Below are positions 43,796 through 51,995 of a stretch of 64,000 bases of DNA, piece by piece. Numbering within the stretch: position 1 is the first letter of the stretch; each line of letters begins with the position of its first letter. The stretch comes from Marinomonas posidonica_A. Its GTDB lineage: Bacteria; Pseudomonadota; Gammaproteobacteria; Pseudomonadales; Marinomonadaceae. The stretch spans positions 230,238 to 294,237 of the forward strand of contig NZ_JBHZSP010000004.1 in the NCBI RefSeq assembly GCF_043643765.1, in the 5' to 3' direction. The notes beneath the pieces are model-generated. The model was given only the letters and a program-made list of their open reading frames with translations. It made no database searches and had not been told where the DNA came from. The position numbers and the translations under genes were made by a program.

Positions 43796-45415
43796 ATGAC
43801 AACCAACTTGAACTGGTGGAAAGGCGGGATTATTTATCAAATTTACCCGCGTAGTTTTATGGATGCGAATGGCGACGGTGTAGGCGACTTGGTGGGTATC
43901 ACTAGCAAGTTAGACTATGTTGCTTCGTTGGGTGTGGATGCCATTTGGTTATCGCCTATCTTTACTTCACCAATGAAAGATTTTGGTTACGACGTATCGG
44001 ATTACTGTGACATTGATCCTATGTTTGGTAGCTTGGACGATTTCAAAAAACTAGTGAATCGTGCTCATGAACTGGGTTTAAAGGTCATGATTGATCAGGT
44101 AATCAGTCATTCCTCTGACGTACACCCTTGGTTTGAAGAAAGCCGTCAAGATAAGACCAATCCCAAAGCAGATTGGTATGTTTGGGCTGATCCTAAGCCA
44201 GACGGTTCTCCACCAAATAACTGGTTATCCATCTTTGGTGGCAGCGCTTGGAAATGGGACAGTCGTCGTTTGCAATATTACTTGCACAACTTCCTAGAGT
44301 CTCAGCCAGACATGAACTTCCATCATCCAGAAGTACGCAAGGCCCATCTGGATAACATGCGTTTCTGGCTAGAGTTAGGGGTCGACGGCTTCCGTTTAGA
44401 TACGGTGAACTTCTACTTCCATAGTGAAGGTTTGGAAGACAATCCACCTGTACCGCCAGGCGAGCCAAAAACCAAAGGTGCGCCTGAAGACAACCCATAC
44501 ACTTACCAGCGTCACGTGTATGATTTGAGCCGTCCAGAAAACTTGGCGTTCCTCAAAGAGTTGCGCGCGCTGATGGACGAGTTCCCTGGCAGTACGACTG
44601 TGGGTGAAATCGGTGACGACTTCCCTCTAAATCGCATGGCAGAGTACACGTCTGGTGGCGATAAATTGCACATGGCGTACACGTTTGATTTATTGAACAA
44701 ACCACACTCACCAGCTTACATCCGCGATGTACTAAAAAACATGCAAGATATTGTTGGCGATGGTTGGCCATGTTGGGCTGTGTCAAATCATGATGTGGTG
44801 CGTGCCCGTACTCGTTGGGGCGCAGATGAAGATGGTGAAGCTTACCCATTAATTACCACAGCGTTGATTGCCTCTATTCGTGGTAGCGTTTGTTTGTATC
44901 AAGGTGAAGAGCTTGGTTTGCCTGAGGCAGAAGTACCGTATGAGCGTATTCAGGACCCATACGGTTTTCCTTTGTGGCCAGTTTTTAAAGGCCGTGATGG
45001 TTGCCGTACGCCTATGGTGTGGGAAAACAAAGCTCAGGGTGGTTTCTCAACGATTGAGCCTTGGCTGCCAGTGGATAAAGACCACTTGCCATTGAGTGTG
45101 GCAGAGCAAGAAGCGAATTCTGACTCTTTGTTACATAAGATGCGTCAGTTCATAAAATGGCGTCAACAGCAACCAGCATTGGTGAACGGTGAACTAACAC
45201 AGATCGACGTTGCTAACGGTGAATTGATTGCTTTTGTTCGTGATTACCAAGAAGAGTCTTTGCTCGTGGTATTGAATATGACAGGTGAAGAGCAAGTTGC
45301 CACGCTGAGTTCAGGTGGCGTGGAACTTCTTGACGGTCACGGTTTCCAATGCCAGTTGTCGGGTCAAACTTTGACCTTACCTGCTTATCAAGCTTGCTAC
45401 GCGCGTCTGCGCTAA
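43796..45415 (+). CDS. aglA: Cytosolic alpha-glucosidase AglA (GH13)
   Basis: Family 13 glycoside hydrolase, 539 aa, no signal peptide, so it acts on imported sugar. (beta/alpha)8 barrel motifs: DAIWLSPIFTSPMKDFGYDV, nucleophile Asp202 (GFRLDTVNF), acid/base Glu271 (VGEIGDD) and Asp333 (SNHD), with C-terminal beta domain. The pattern matches GH13_23-like alpha-glucosidases that cleave sucrose, maltose and related glucosides. GGAGAG lies ahead of the ATG. With scrK nearby, sucrose is a likely physiological substrate. Confidence 0.92.
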   Translation: MTTNLNWWKGGIIYQIYPRSFMDANGDGVGDLVGITSKLDYVASLGVDAIWLSPIFTSPMKDFGYDVSDYCDIDPMFGSLDDFKKLVNRAHELGLKVMIDQVISHSSDVHPWFEESRQDKTNPKADWYVWADPKPDGSPPNNWLSIFGGSAWKWDSRRLQYYLHNFLESQPDMNFHHPEVRKAHLDNMRFWLELGVDGFRLDTVNFYFHSEGLEDNPPVPPGEPKTKGAPEDNPYTYQRHVYDLSRPENLAFLKELRALMDEFPGSTTVGEIGDDFPLNRMAEYTSGGDKLHMAYTFDLLNKPHSPAYIRDVLKNMQDIVGDGWPCWAVSNHDVVRARTRWGADEDGEAYPLITTALIASIRGSVCLYQGEELGLPEAEVPYERIQDPYGFPLWPVFKGRDGCRTPMVWENKAQGGFSTIEPWLPVDKDHLPLSVAEQEANSDSLLHKMRQFIKWRQQQPALVNGELTQIDVANGELIAFVRDYQEESLLVVLNMTGEEQVATLSSGGVELLDGHGFQCQLSGQTLTLPAYQACYARLR

Positions 45416-45562
45416 GAAAAATTCACGAAAGCCGCATCAAGTCCTTAAAATGAATGTGGCTATTCGTACTTTTCAGAAAGCTTGATAGAATGTTTGGGTC
45501 TTCTCCAGAGCGTCAAATGGACTCTTGGCTGGATAAGACTCTTAATTCTAGTGAGTGCTTGT

Positions 45563-46621
45563 ATGAAAAAAAGTATAAAAAAACTGACCTTAAAAGACGT
45601 TGCAGAACGTTTAGAGGTATCAACGGCAACCATATCTAATGCCTTTAATCGCCCCGATCAACTGTCAGCCAGTTTGCGCGAAAATATTCTTAGTGAATGT
45701 GAAAAAATGGGCTATTTTGGTCCAAATGCCGCAGCACGAAGTTTGCGAACTGGGCGTACAGGGATTGTCGGTATCGTATTGTCGGATGATTTAAGTTATA
45801 GCTTAACAGACCCGGTTGCGAATCAGTTCCTGAAAGGCATGGCAGAGGTGTTTGAGGCCAATGAATATAACATGCTGTTGTTGTCTTCAGATGAAGTGGA
45901 GCAGGATGCTCAAAGTCGCATGCAATCTTCGATGGTGGACGGTTTTATTGTATACGGCCATAAACCTCAGCAGTGCATTAATGCACCTTGGTTAATGCCG
46001 AACAAAAATATCATTACCGTTGACAGTTTTATTCCCGGTACGACCTCGGTGAACGTGGAAAATCACAGTGGTGCTTATACCATTGCGAAACATGCTTTGC
46101 AGCACAATCCAGAAACCGTGGCTATTCTGGGGTTGAGTCTATTGGATACTGACAGGGTTTGTCGGATTCGTGAGGACGAGTTGTTTGATCGTGCTGCTTC
46201 TATTTCGATTCAGCGATTGTACGGTTACTTTGAAGCGTTAAAAGAACATCAAATCACAGTGCCATCTGAGTGCATTTGGAACATTCCTGAGAACAATCAC
46301 AAATTGGCTTATCAAGCGGCTCGTGAAGCGCTCACCATGGCCAGTCGTCCTAAGTTATTGCTTTGTATGAGTGACTGCATTGCCATTGCGGCGGTTCAAG
46401 CGGCATTGCAATTGGGTATTCGCGTTCCTGAAGACCTACAAGTAGTGGGCTTTGATGGTATTGCTGAAAGTGAGAATTTTCATCCATCCATTACTACGAT
46501 TCACCAGCAAACCGTGGAGAAAGGTCGAGTTGCAGCGGAAGTTTTCTTAGGCCTACGTGAAGCCAAAGACGTGGTACTGGAAACTGAATTAGTGATTCGC
46601 GAGAGCTGTCCAGCCCTATAA
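45563..46621 (+). CDS. aglR: LacI-family regulator of the agl operon (AglR-like)
   Basis: Transcription regulator, 352 aa. The N-terminal LacI HTH (LTLKDVAERLEVSTATISNAFNRPDQLS) and hinge are followed by a periplasmic-binding-like sugar domain (GIVGIVLSDDLSYSL, VVGFDGIAES, TTIHQQ). ATG 45563 is chosen because it opens 8 residues before the HTH; an in-frame start 81 bases upstream adds an unlikely leader. Location implies control of aglEFGKA; I found no clear central-CG operator upstream of aglE. Confidence 0.87.
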   Translation: MKKSIKKLTLKDVAERLEVSTATISNAFNRPDQLSASLRENILSECEKMGYFGPNAAARSLRTGRTGIVGIVLSDDLSYSLTDPVANQFLKGMAEVFEANEYNMLLLSSDEVEQDAQSRMQSSMVDGFIVYGHKPQQCINAPWLMPNKNIITVDSFIPGTTSVNVENHSGAYTIAKHALQHNPETVAILGLSLLDTDRVCRIREDELFDRAASISIQRLYGYFEALKEHQITVPSECIWNIPENNHKLAYQAAREALTMASRPKLLLCMSDCIAIAAVQAALQLGIRVPEDLQVVGFDGIAESENFHPSITTIHQQTVEKGRVAAEVFLGLREAKDVVLETELVIRESCPAL

Positions 46622-46627
46622 GGGCTG
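46611..46627. terminator. Short hairpin over the aglR stop codon
   Basis: A 7-bp stem (46611-46617 with 46621-46627) with loop ATA between convergent genes. Confidence 0.45.
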
Positions 46628-47338
46628 TTAAAGCCAATAGTCGCTAATGTCGGTCTCTAGGTTCATGTGATAGGCAATTTGAGCCTGCAGTAACTCAGCA
46701 GATGACAGCGCGTCCGTCAGAGCATGGTGCGCTTTATACCTAGGCAAATGATAGCGTTGTCGACAAGCATCCAAACGTAATGATGTTGGCTTGCCAAAGC
46801 GTTTCCACCAAGGTTTATGTTGTACCTGTCGCTCGATGTCCATGGTGTCTAGCACGGGAAAATATAATGGGTAGCCGTAGCGTTTAAGCGAGGCTTCTAG
46901 TAAGAACTGACGCTCAATCGAGACACAATGTACGACAACGACTTGTTGAATTAGAGCGTCCAAAATCTCATCTAAAATGCTGTCCAATCTTGGCGCTTCC
47001 GCCAATTCAGCGTGAGTAATTTCATGAATGGTAACGGATTCGGCATGTAAATCACGCTTGGGTTTGGCCATCCAATAACGTGCGCCCTGACAACGAATAG
47101 CATTATGGGTCATGGGGATTAATCCCAAACTGATGATCTCATCGGTTTTTGGGTCTAATCCTGTGGTTTCTAAATCCAGTGCGAGCAAGGGGGTGTCTTT
47201 GAGTGGCGTTGTGGCCTTGATCATCCCCGCTTGATAGTAACGTTTTAGGGCGCCTTCAGGTGCTTCCTCAGCCCATTGTTCAAAGTTAGCTTGCCAATCT
47301 TGGAAGGAAACGCCTTTGTTGAAATCAATGTTAGCCAT
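46628..47338 (-). CDS. DnaQ-like DEDDh 3'-5' exonuclease
   Basis: Predicted nuclease, 236 aa, cytosolic. Exo I with D55 and E57 (LALDLETTGL), Exo II region VVHCVSIERQFL with Glu142 in place of the usual Asp, and Exo III H204/H205-D209 (AHHALTDA). The N-terminal 45 residues are a helical extension. It starts 4 bases after the CBS/nucleotidyltransferase gene and is surely co-transcribed with it. This pair is widespread in pseudomonads but its job is not known; DNA or RNA substrate undetermined. Confidence 0.87.
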   Translation of the reverse strand: MANIDFNKGVSFQDWQANFEQWAEEAPEGALKRYYQAGMIKATTPLKDTPLLALDLETTGLDPKTDEIISLGLIPMTHNAIRCQGARYWMAKPKRDLHAESVTIHEITHAELAEAPRLDSILDEILDALIQQVVVVHCVSIERQFLLEASLKRYGYPLYFPVLDTMDIERQVQHKPWWKRFGKPTSLRLDACRQRYHLPRYKAHHALTDALSSAELLQAQIAYHMNLETDISDYWL

Positions 47339-47341
47339 AAT

Positions 47342-49198
47342 TTAACTGCGTTTACCGGCATAGCGGAATTTGATGAACTCTTGTTGACGCGACACTATGT
47401 CAAAAGCATCCCTGAGGTGGCGTTTTTCGAAAGAGGATAAGTTAGCTGGGTTCACATGATTATTGGGTGTTTCGCCGGCATCAATTTGGTCTTTCTGATG
47501 ACGAATGCGCACCATACCAATCATTTCTAAGGCGAGGGCCAAATCTTTTGCTCGTCCATCAGGAAGAAGCCCTTCCGCTTCAATGTCTTCGAGTCGTTCT
47601 AAGGTATTGAGTTTATCACTACCAATCGCCAAGGCATGCACTCGTACTATGTCGATAATTGGCGCAATGCCTCTTTCTTTCAAGTTAAAGGTGCGTGATT
47701 GTTTGCCTTCGCCGTCCAAGACAAACTGCCGGAAGAAGCCTAATGGCGGCTTTCTTTGGTTTGCATTGCGGGCCATAAAGGTCAAGAAGCCCGAGTGTGC
47801 TTTGGCTTCTGCGCGAATGTGACGATTGAGTTTGGTGGCTAGGGTTTTGTCCCCATAAATACCGCGTAAATCGAAGAAGATAGACAAACGCAGTAATGCT
47901 TCTGCTTTGGGCTCACGTATCCAATCCGTAAAGTACTGTTTCCATACAGAGATCGGCTGACGCCAGCGAGGGTTTGACGCCATAATGTCACCGCTACATA
48001 AATCATAGCCACATTTATCCAGATTTTGACACACCCATTCACTGAGTTTCTCGAAATACTCACCGTGAAGGCTTTCATCGTACTTATCGCTGAGAATCAA
48101 AGCATTATCTTGGTCCGTCTTTATGATTTGTTCTTCGCGAGCCTGTGACCCTAGAGCGACAAAACAATAGGGCACGGGAGGTTTACCAAATTGATCTTCG
48201 GCCAATTGTAATAAACGCTTCACAAAAGCGGTGCCGATGTGTGACATGGCATTGCCGATCATCTGTGTATTGGCATCTGCGACGACTAATTGAGTGAAGG
48301 TATGTGTCATCTTACGACTAATGGCTTGTAAACCTTCTATGTTGGATTGTTTGAAAATGTCGCTGATTAAATACACACTGCCGTGACTTTCTTTTTGGAC
48401 AATATCACCTGTACTAACCACCCCAATGGGACGATTGTCTTTAATGACTGGTAAGTGGTGAACATTGCGTTCCATCATCTTGAGTACGGCTTCAGAAGCG
48501 TAGTCACGACTGTCCATGACGATAGGTTTTGGCGTCATAATGTCTGAAATTGGTGTGTCAAAAGGAAGCCCTTTGGCTAAGGCTCGAGTACGAAGATCAC
48601 GATCGGTGACAATGCCAATTAACTCATCCTGTTCGGTTATTAATAAACTGGAAACACGCTTGTCGGTCATGATTTGCGCGGCAGTGAGTATGTCTGAATC
48701 GGCTGTTGTGCTGACTGGCTGGCGTCTTAATAAGCTCATGACAGGACAAGTCATTAAAGAGACATCGGAGCTTTGTGAGTCCATGGCGAGACGCAGACGA
48801 ACTTCTCGCGCGAGTTCAAAGAAGTCAGAGAAGGTATCGTTTTCTTCGTATAGCTTGAGAAACCAGCGAGCAGGAATACGGTATAACAAACTGTCTTCGA
48901 TGGCTCGCATGGATTGTGAGGATTTGCCGCCGCGTAATAAAGAAGCATAACCAAACAATTCACCTTCGTTCATACGACGAATGAGTTTGTCTTTTCTGCT
49001 CAAGGCTTCAATGGCGCCGCTACGAATAAAAAACAAGGTGTTGTTGAGTGTGCCAGGGGAAATAACCCATTCGCCTGCACGAACGTATTGGATTTCGATT
49101 TCCTTTGTCATCTCACTCAGCTGGGCTTCTTCTGCAATATCATTGAAGGGCGCGTGCTGACAAATGGCTTCCAAAATTTCAGTTAACTCAACGTCCAT
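47342..49198 (-). CDS. cNMP-binding/CBS/DUF294 nucleotidyltransferase protein
   Basis: Putative signalling protein, 618 aa. cNMP-binding domain (about 20-130), two CBS motifs (about 155-205 and 218-270), then a GlnD-like nucleotidyltransferase (DUF294) with G350-S351 (LGSQAREEQ) and metal ligands D362 and D364 (KTDQDNAL), and the DUF294 C-terminal helical domain. The active-site residues are intact. ATG 49198 follows AAGG by 7 bases; a longer frame upstream encodes a His-rich leader overlapping mneA and is rejected. The target protein or nucleotide is unknown. Confidence 0.88.
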   Translation of the reverse strand: MDVELTEILEAICQHAPFNDIAEEAQLSEMTKEIEIQYVRAGEWVISPGTLNNTLFFIRSGAIEALSRKDKLIRRMNEGELFGYASLLRGGKSSQSMRAIEDSLLYRIPARWFLKLYEENDTFSDFFELAREVRLRLAMDSQSSDVSLMTCPVMSLLRRQPVSTTADSDILTAAQIMTDKRVSSLLITEQDELIGIVTDRDLRTRALAKGLPFDTPISDIMTPKPIVMDSRDYASEAVLKMMERNVHHLPVIKDNRPIGVVSTGDIVQKESHGSVYLISDIFKQSNIEGLQAISRKMTHTFTQLVVADANTQMIGNAMSHIGTAFVKRLLQLAEDQFGKPPVPYCFVALGSQAREEQIIKTDQDNALILSDKYDESLHGEYFEKLSEWVCQNLDKCGYDLCSGDIMASNPRWRQPISVWKQYFTDWIREPKAEALLRLSIFFDLRGIYGDKTLATKLNRHIRAEAKAHSGFLTFMARNANQRKPPLGFFRQFVLDGEGKQSRTFNLKERGIAPIIDIVRVHALAIGSDKLNTLERLEDIEAEGLLPDGRAKDLALALEMIGMVRIRHQKDQIDAGETPNNHVNPANLSSFEKRHLRDAFDIVSRQQEFIKFRYAGKRS

Positions 49199-49209
49199 AA
49201 CTAGGCCTT

Positions 49210-49776
49210 TTAAGTGAGTTGCGGAGTCACAATGGTAATGATGCCGATGATGATAAAGAGTATACAAGCCAGTTTTCGTGTGTAGTTGGCGTCGACTTTA
49301 TCCATCAACCAGCGTCCAGCAAAGACCACAGGAACGTTGGCCATCATCATGCCCAAGGTAGAGCCTATCAAGACCGCCCATACACTGCCATAGTGAGCGC
49401 CTAATAAAACCGTGGCAATTTGTGTTTTATCGCCAATTTCAGCTAGGAAAAACAGTATGAAAGTGGCGCAGAAAGCCCCGTATTTTAATAATTGATTTTC
49501 CTCACTATCGTCTTTATCTGGGATCAATAGCCAAAAACCGACCGCGATGAAGCTGAATCCCACAATCCAGCTAGCAAAATAGGTTGGAATCCATGCGGCA
49601 ATGGCTGAACCAAACCACGCCGACACAGCGTGATTCAATAACGTGGCAATGAGAATGCCGAGTACAATTGGGGTTTTTGAGGCAAATCGTGTTGCTAGAA
49701 AGAGTGCTAATAATTGGGTTTTATCGCCCATTTCAGCCAAGGCAACCGTTGAAGTAGAAGTAAACAGCGCTTCCAT
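49210..49776 (-). CDS. mneA: Manganese exporter, GDT1/UPF0016 family (MneA-like)
   Basis: Inner-membrane cation exporter, 188 aa, six segments in two repeats. Each repeat carries the family E-x-G-D-K-T motif: EMGDKTQLL near residue 15 and EIGDKTQIA near 113. A manganese riboswitch upstream strongly supports Mn as substrate. AGGA precedes the ATG by about 10 bases. It is followed by the CBS/nucleotidyltransferase gene after 11 bases, so that pair may be under partial Mn control too (inference). Confidence 0.93.
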   Translation of the reverse strand: MEALFTSTSTVALAEMGDKTQLLALFLATRFASKTPIVLGILIATLLNHAVSAWFGSAIAAWIPTYFASWIVGFSFIAVGFWLLIPDKDDSEENQLLKYGAFCATFILFFLAEIGDKTQIATVLLGAHYGSVWAVLIGSTLGMMMANVPVVFAGRWLMDKVDANYTRKLACILFIIIGIITIVTPQLT

Positions 49777-49790
49777 TTTGATATGTTCCT

Positions 49791-49848
49791 AGGTGGGCGA
49801 TAATACAAAAGACAAACAACTTGAGCCCACCTGAGTCAAGTTCTTGTC
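49791..49848 (-). promoter_or_regulatory. Expression platform of the Mn riboswitch (terminator and alternative pairing)
   Basis: On the minus strand the arms at 49848-49836 and 49824-49811 form a hairpin of about 12 bp followed by TTTT, an intrinsic terminator. Its 5' arm shares bases with the 3' strand of aptamer stem P1, so the two exclude each other. A further 8-base match (49825-49832 with 49791-49798) can pair next to the ribosome site. Confidence 0.7.
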
Positions 49849-49966
49849 TTAAGTCTCATCAATCCTGCGAATGGCGTCAGGACTTCTTTGCCATGAGCAT
49901 GTGGCTCAATTATGTTGACAAAGAATCTTTGCAGATAGCAAAGAAGATTACTCCCCTAAGATGGGG
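49843..49966 (-). ncRNA. yybP-ykoY manganese riboswitch aptamer
   Basis: Read on the minus strand: TCTTA and then GGGGAGTA (49956-49949), later TTGTCAACATAATTGAGCC, GACGCC...GC, and GATGAGACTTAAGA closing the element. The conserved GGGGAGTA, GTCAACATA and GATGAGACT blocks are those of the gammaproteobacterial yybP-ykoY family, and the ends pair as P1 (TCTTA with TAAGA). It precedes a Mn exporter gene, the expected target. It should turn the gene on when Mn is high. Confidence 0.88.
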
Positions 49967-49998
49967 TGATAATAGTGTATTTTACGTACTGAAACAAG

Positions 49999-50020
49999 AA
50001 GGGCGGCCGAAGCCGCCCTT
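49999..50020. terminator. GC-rich hairpin after the BCCT gene
   Basis: A 9-bp stem (49999-50007 with 50012-50020) with a 4-base loop (TTCG on the minus strand), 18 bases after the stop; a modest T-rich tail. Confidence 0.7.
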
Positions 50021-50037
50021 TGTATATCTGTTAAGTT

Positions 50038-51621
50038 TTACTTATACAGGTGCATGTCACTGCTTAAACCTTTCCACAAACTGACACACATAACCAGCAT
50101 CAATAGGGTGAAAGGTAAGCCAATGGTGATCGCAGCTGCTTGAATTGCGCCCAGCGCTTCAGAACCACCACCGACTAGTAAGGCAATCGCAATGATGCCT
50201 TCCAATACCGCCCAGAACACACGCTGAATCATCGGAGCGTCGGTTTTACCGCCCGCAGTAATGCCATCAATAACCAAGGAGCCTGAGTCAGAAGAGGTAA
50301 CAAAGAACACCAAGACGAGAATGATGCCTACGAAAGAAGTGATCGCCGTTAGTGGTAAGTGCTCAAACATTTGGAACATAGCCAAAGAAGAGTCACTGAT
50401 ACCGTTTGCTAATTCGCCAACACCATTTTGAACTTGTTCCAGTGCTGATCCACCGAACACAGACATCCAAACCAGTGTGACCAAAGTTGGTACAAGTAAT
50501 ACGGCGATAATGAATTCACGTACGGTACGACCGCGAGAAACGCGTGCAATAAACATCCCGACGAAAGGTGACCAGGAGATCCACCAAGCCCAGTAGAATA
50601 CAGTCCAGCCATGGTAGAAGGTTTCATCTTCACGGCCAATCCAGTTACTTAGAGGGATAATGTGTTCGACATAGTTCAGTAAGAACGACCCCATTGCGGC
50701 GAAGATAGCACCAGTATGGCCAACAATCACGATGAAGATAGCCAAGGCAGCAGCGATGATCATGTTGACATTGGAAAGCAGCTTCACACCGCCTTCAAGC
50801 CCGCGAGCAACAGAGATAATGGCAATTGCGGTCACACCACAGATCACAACAATTTGTGTCGTGAGGGTGTTTGGAATATCGAACAAGAAATTCAAACCAC
50901 TGGTGGCTTGTTGCGCACCAAAACCAAGAGAGGTTGCCAAGCCAAAAATCGTCGCAATCACGGAAATGATGTCGATAAAGTGACCAATAACGCCCCATAC
51001 TTTTTCACCAAATAGTGGGTAAAAAGCAGAGCGGATTGTTAGCGGTAACCCTTTGTTGTATGCAAAGAAAGCCAATGAAAGTGCGACAACCGCATAAATA
51101 GCCCAAGGGTGAAGACCCCAGTGGAACATAGTGGCGCCCATGGCTAGATCTTTTGCTTCAGGGGTGTTTTTCATGACTTCGAATGGTGTGCCGTACCAGC
51201 CTGTGTAGTACGCAACAGGTTCTGCCACACTCCAGAACATCAGACCAATACCCATACCAGCAGCGAACAGCATGGAGAACCAAGTGATGGTTGAGTGCTC
51301 TGCTTTCGCTTCGGTGCCACCAAGACGGATGCGACCAAAAGGCAACAGAATCAAAGCCAAACAAAATAGAACAAAGATGTTACCAGCGACCATGAAGAAC
51401 CAGTCAAAGTTATTAATTGACCAGCTTTTGGCTCCGGAAAGAACGGCACTTGCATCGGCAGGGAACAAGATACTACCAAGAATGAAGGCCAAGATGATCA
51501 AGGCGCTGGTGGTGAAGACTGGGTTTAGGACGTCCAAACCAAGGAATTGGATATTGTCCTGTCCAACCTTGTAAGACGTGTTGTACTCCGCCCGACCACT
51601 GTCAGGTGCTTTATTGCTCAT
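50038..51621 (-). CDS. BCCT family betaine/choline/DMSP-type transporter
   Basis: Twelve-helix secondary transporter, 527 aa. The BCCT signature is clear: GMGIGLMFWSVAEP in TM3 and the aromatic TM8 stretch FYWAWWISWSPFVGMFIARVSRGRT that forms the trimethylammonium cage. There is no long C-terminal osmosensing tail, so it is more likely a nutritional or constitutive carrier (substrate candidates glycine betaine, choline, carnitine, DMSP). AGGAG lies ahead of the ATG. Single gene. Confidence 0.92.
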   Translation of the reverse strand: MSNKAPDSGRAEYNTSYKVGQDNIQFLGLDVLNPVFTTSALIILAFILGSILFPADASAVLSGAKSWSINNFDWFFMVAGNIFVLFCLALILLPFGRIRLGGTEAKAEHSTITWFSMLFAAGMGIGLMFWSVAEPVAYYTGWYGTPFEVMKNTPEAKDLAMGATMFHWGLHPWAIYAVVALSLAFFAYNKGLPLTIRSAFYPLFGEKVWGVIGHFIDIISVIATIFGLATSLGFGAQQATSGLNFLFDIPNTLTTQIVVICGVTAIAIISVARGLEGGVKLLSNVNMIIAAALAIFIVIVGHTGAIFAAMGSFLLNYVEHIIPLSNWIGREDETFYHGWTVFYWAWWISWSPFVGMFIARVSRGRTVREFIIAVLLVPTLVTLVWMSVFGGSALEQVQNGVGELANGISDSSLAMFQMFEHLPLTAITSFVGIILVLVFFVTSSDSGSLVIDGITAGGKTDAPMIQRVFWAVLEGIIAIALLVGGGSEALGAIQAAAITIGLPFTLLMLVMCVSLWKGLSSDMHLYK

Positions 51622-51995
51622 AATATTCTCCTGATGAAGTGAAACTTTTCCAATCTCTCAATGTGCAACAACATGCGTGAATATCACGGCTTATCACTTA
51701 ACCCTATAAGAATAATGCTTCTTAAATTGTTCTTTAAGCGACGTATTTTGTTCTGTTTTGGATCATCGGAATGCTTAGTATCGCACTCGGCTCACAAGGA
51801 AACTCATGGTTCAAAACAGAACGCAATCATATGCTTAACATTGAGATTGTTGTTGGAAACATCACTAATTTGATATTCCAATTAAGCCAAAAAAGGCCAT
51901 CGAAGACGGCCTTTTTTGAATTATCGGGGCAAGAGTTACATCAATTTAGTTAGATGTCAAATTATAGTAAATGCGATGCACCCTTGTTGCAGGAA
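51622..51995. other. Gap between hemW and the BCCT gene
   Basis: 374 bases. Two overlapping 60-70-codon frames on the plus strand lack ribosome sites and family resemblance. Holds the upstream region of the BCCT gene and the hemW terminator. Confidence 0.6.
51889..51917. terminator. Intrinsic terminator after hemW
   Basis: A stem of about 10 bp with A- and T-tracts at the ends (51889-51898 with 51908-51917) and a loop with a small inner pairing; usable in both directions. Confidence 0.82.

Noticed and set aside
49821..50084. 87-codon plus-strand frame upstream of mneA
   Set aside because: It lies antisense to the manganese riboswitch, whose structure explains the sequence better.
51661..51953. 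Two overlapping 60-70-codon plus-strand frames
   Set aside because: No ribosome sites; one runs through the hemW terminator.
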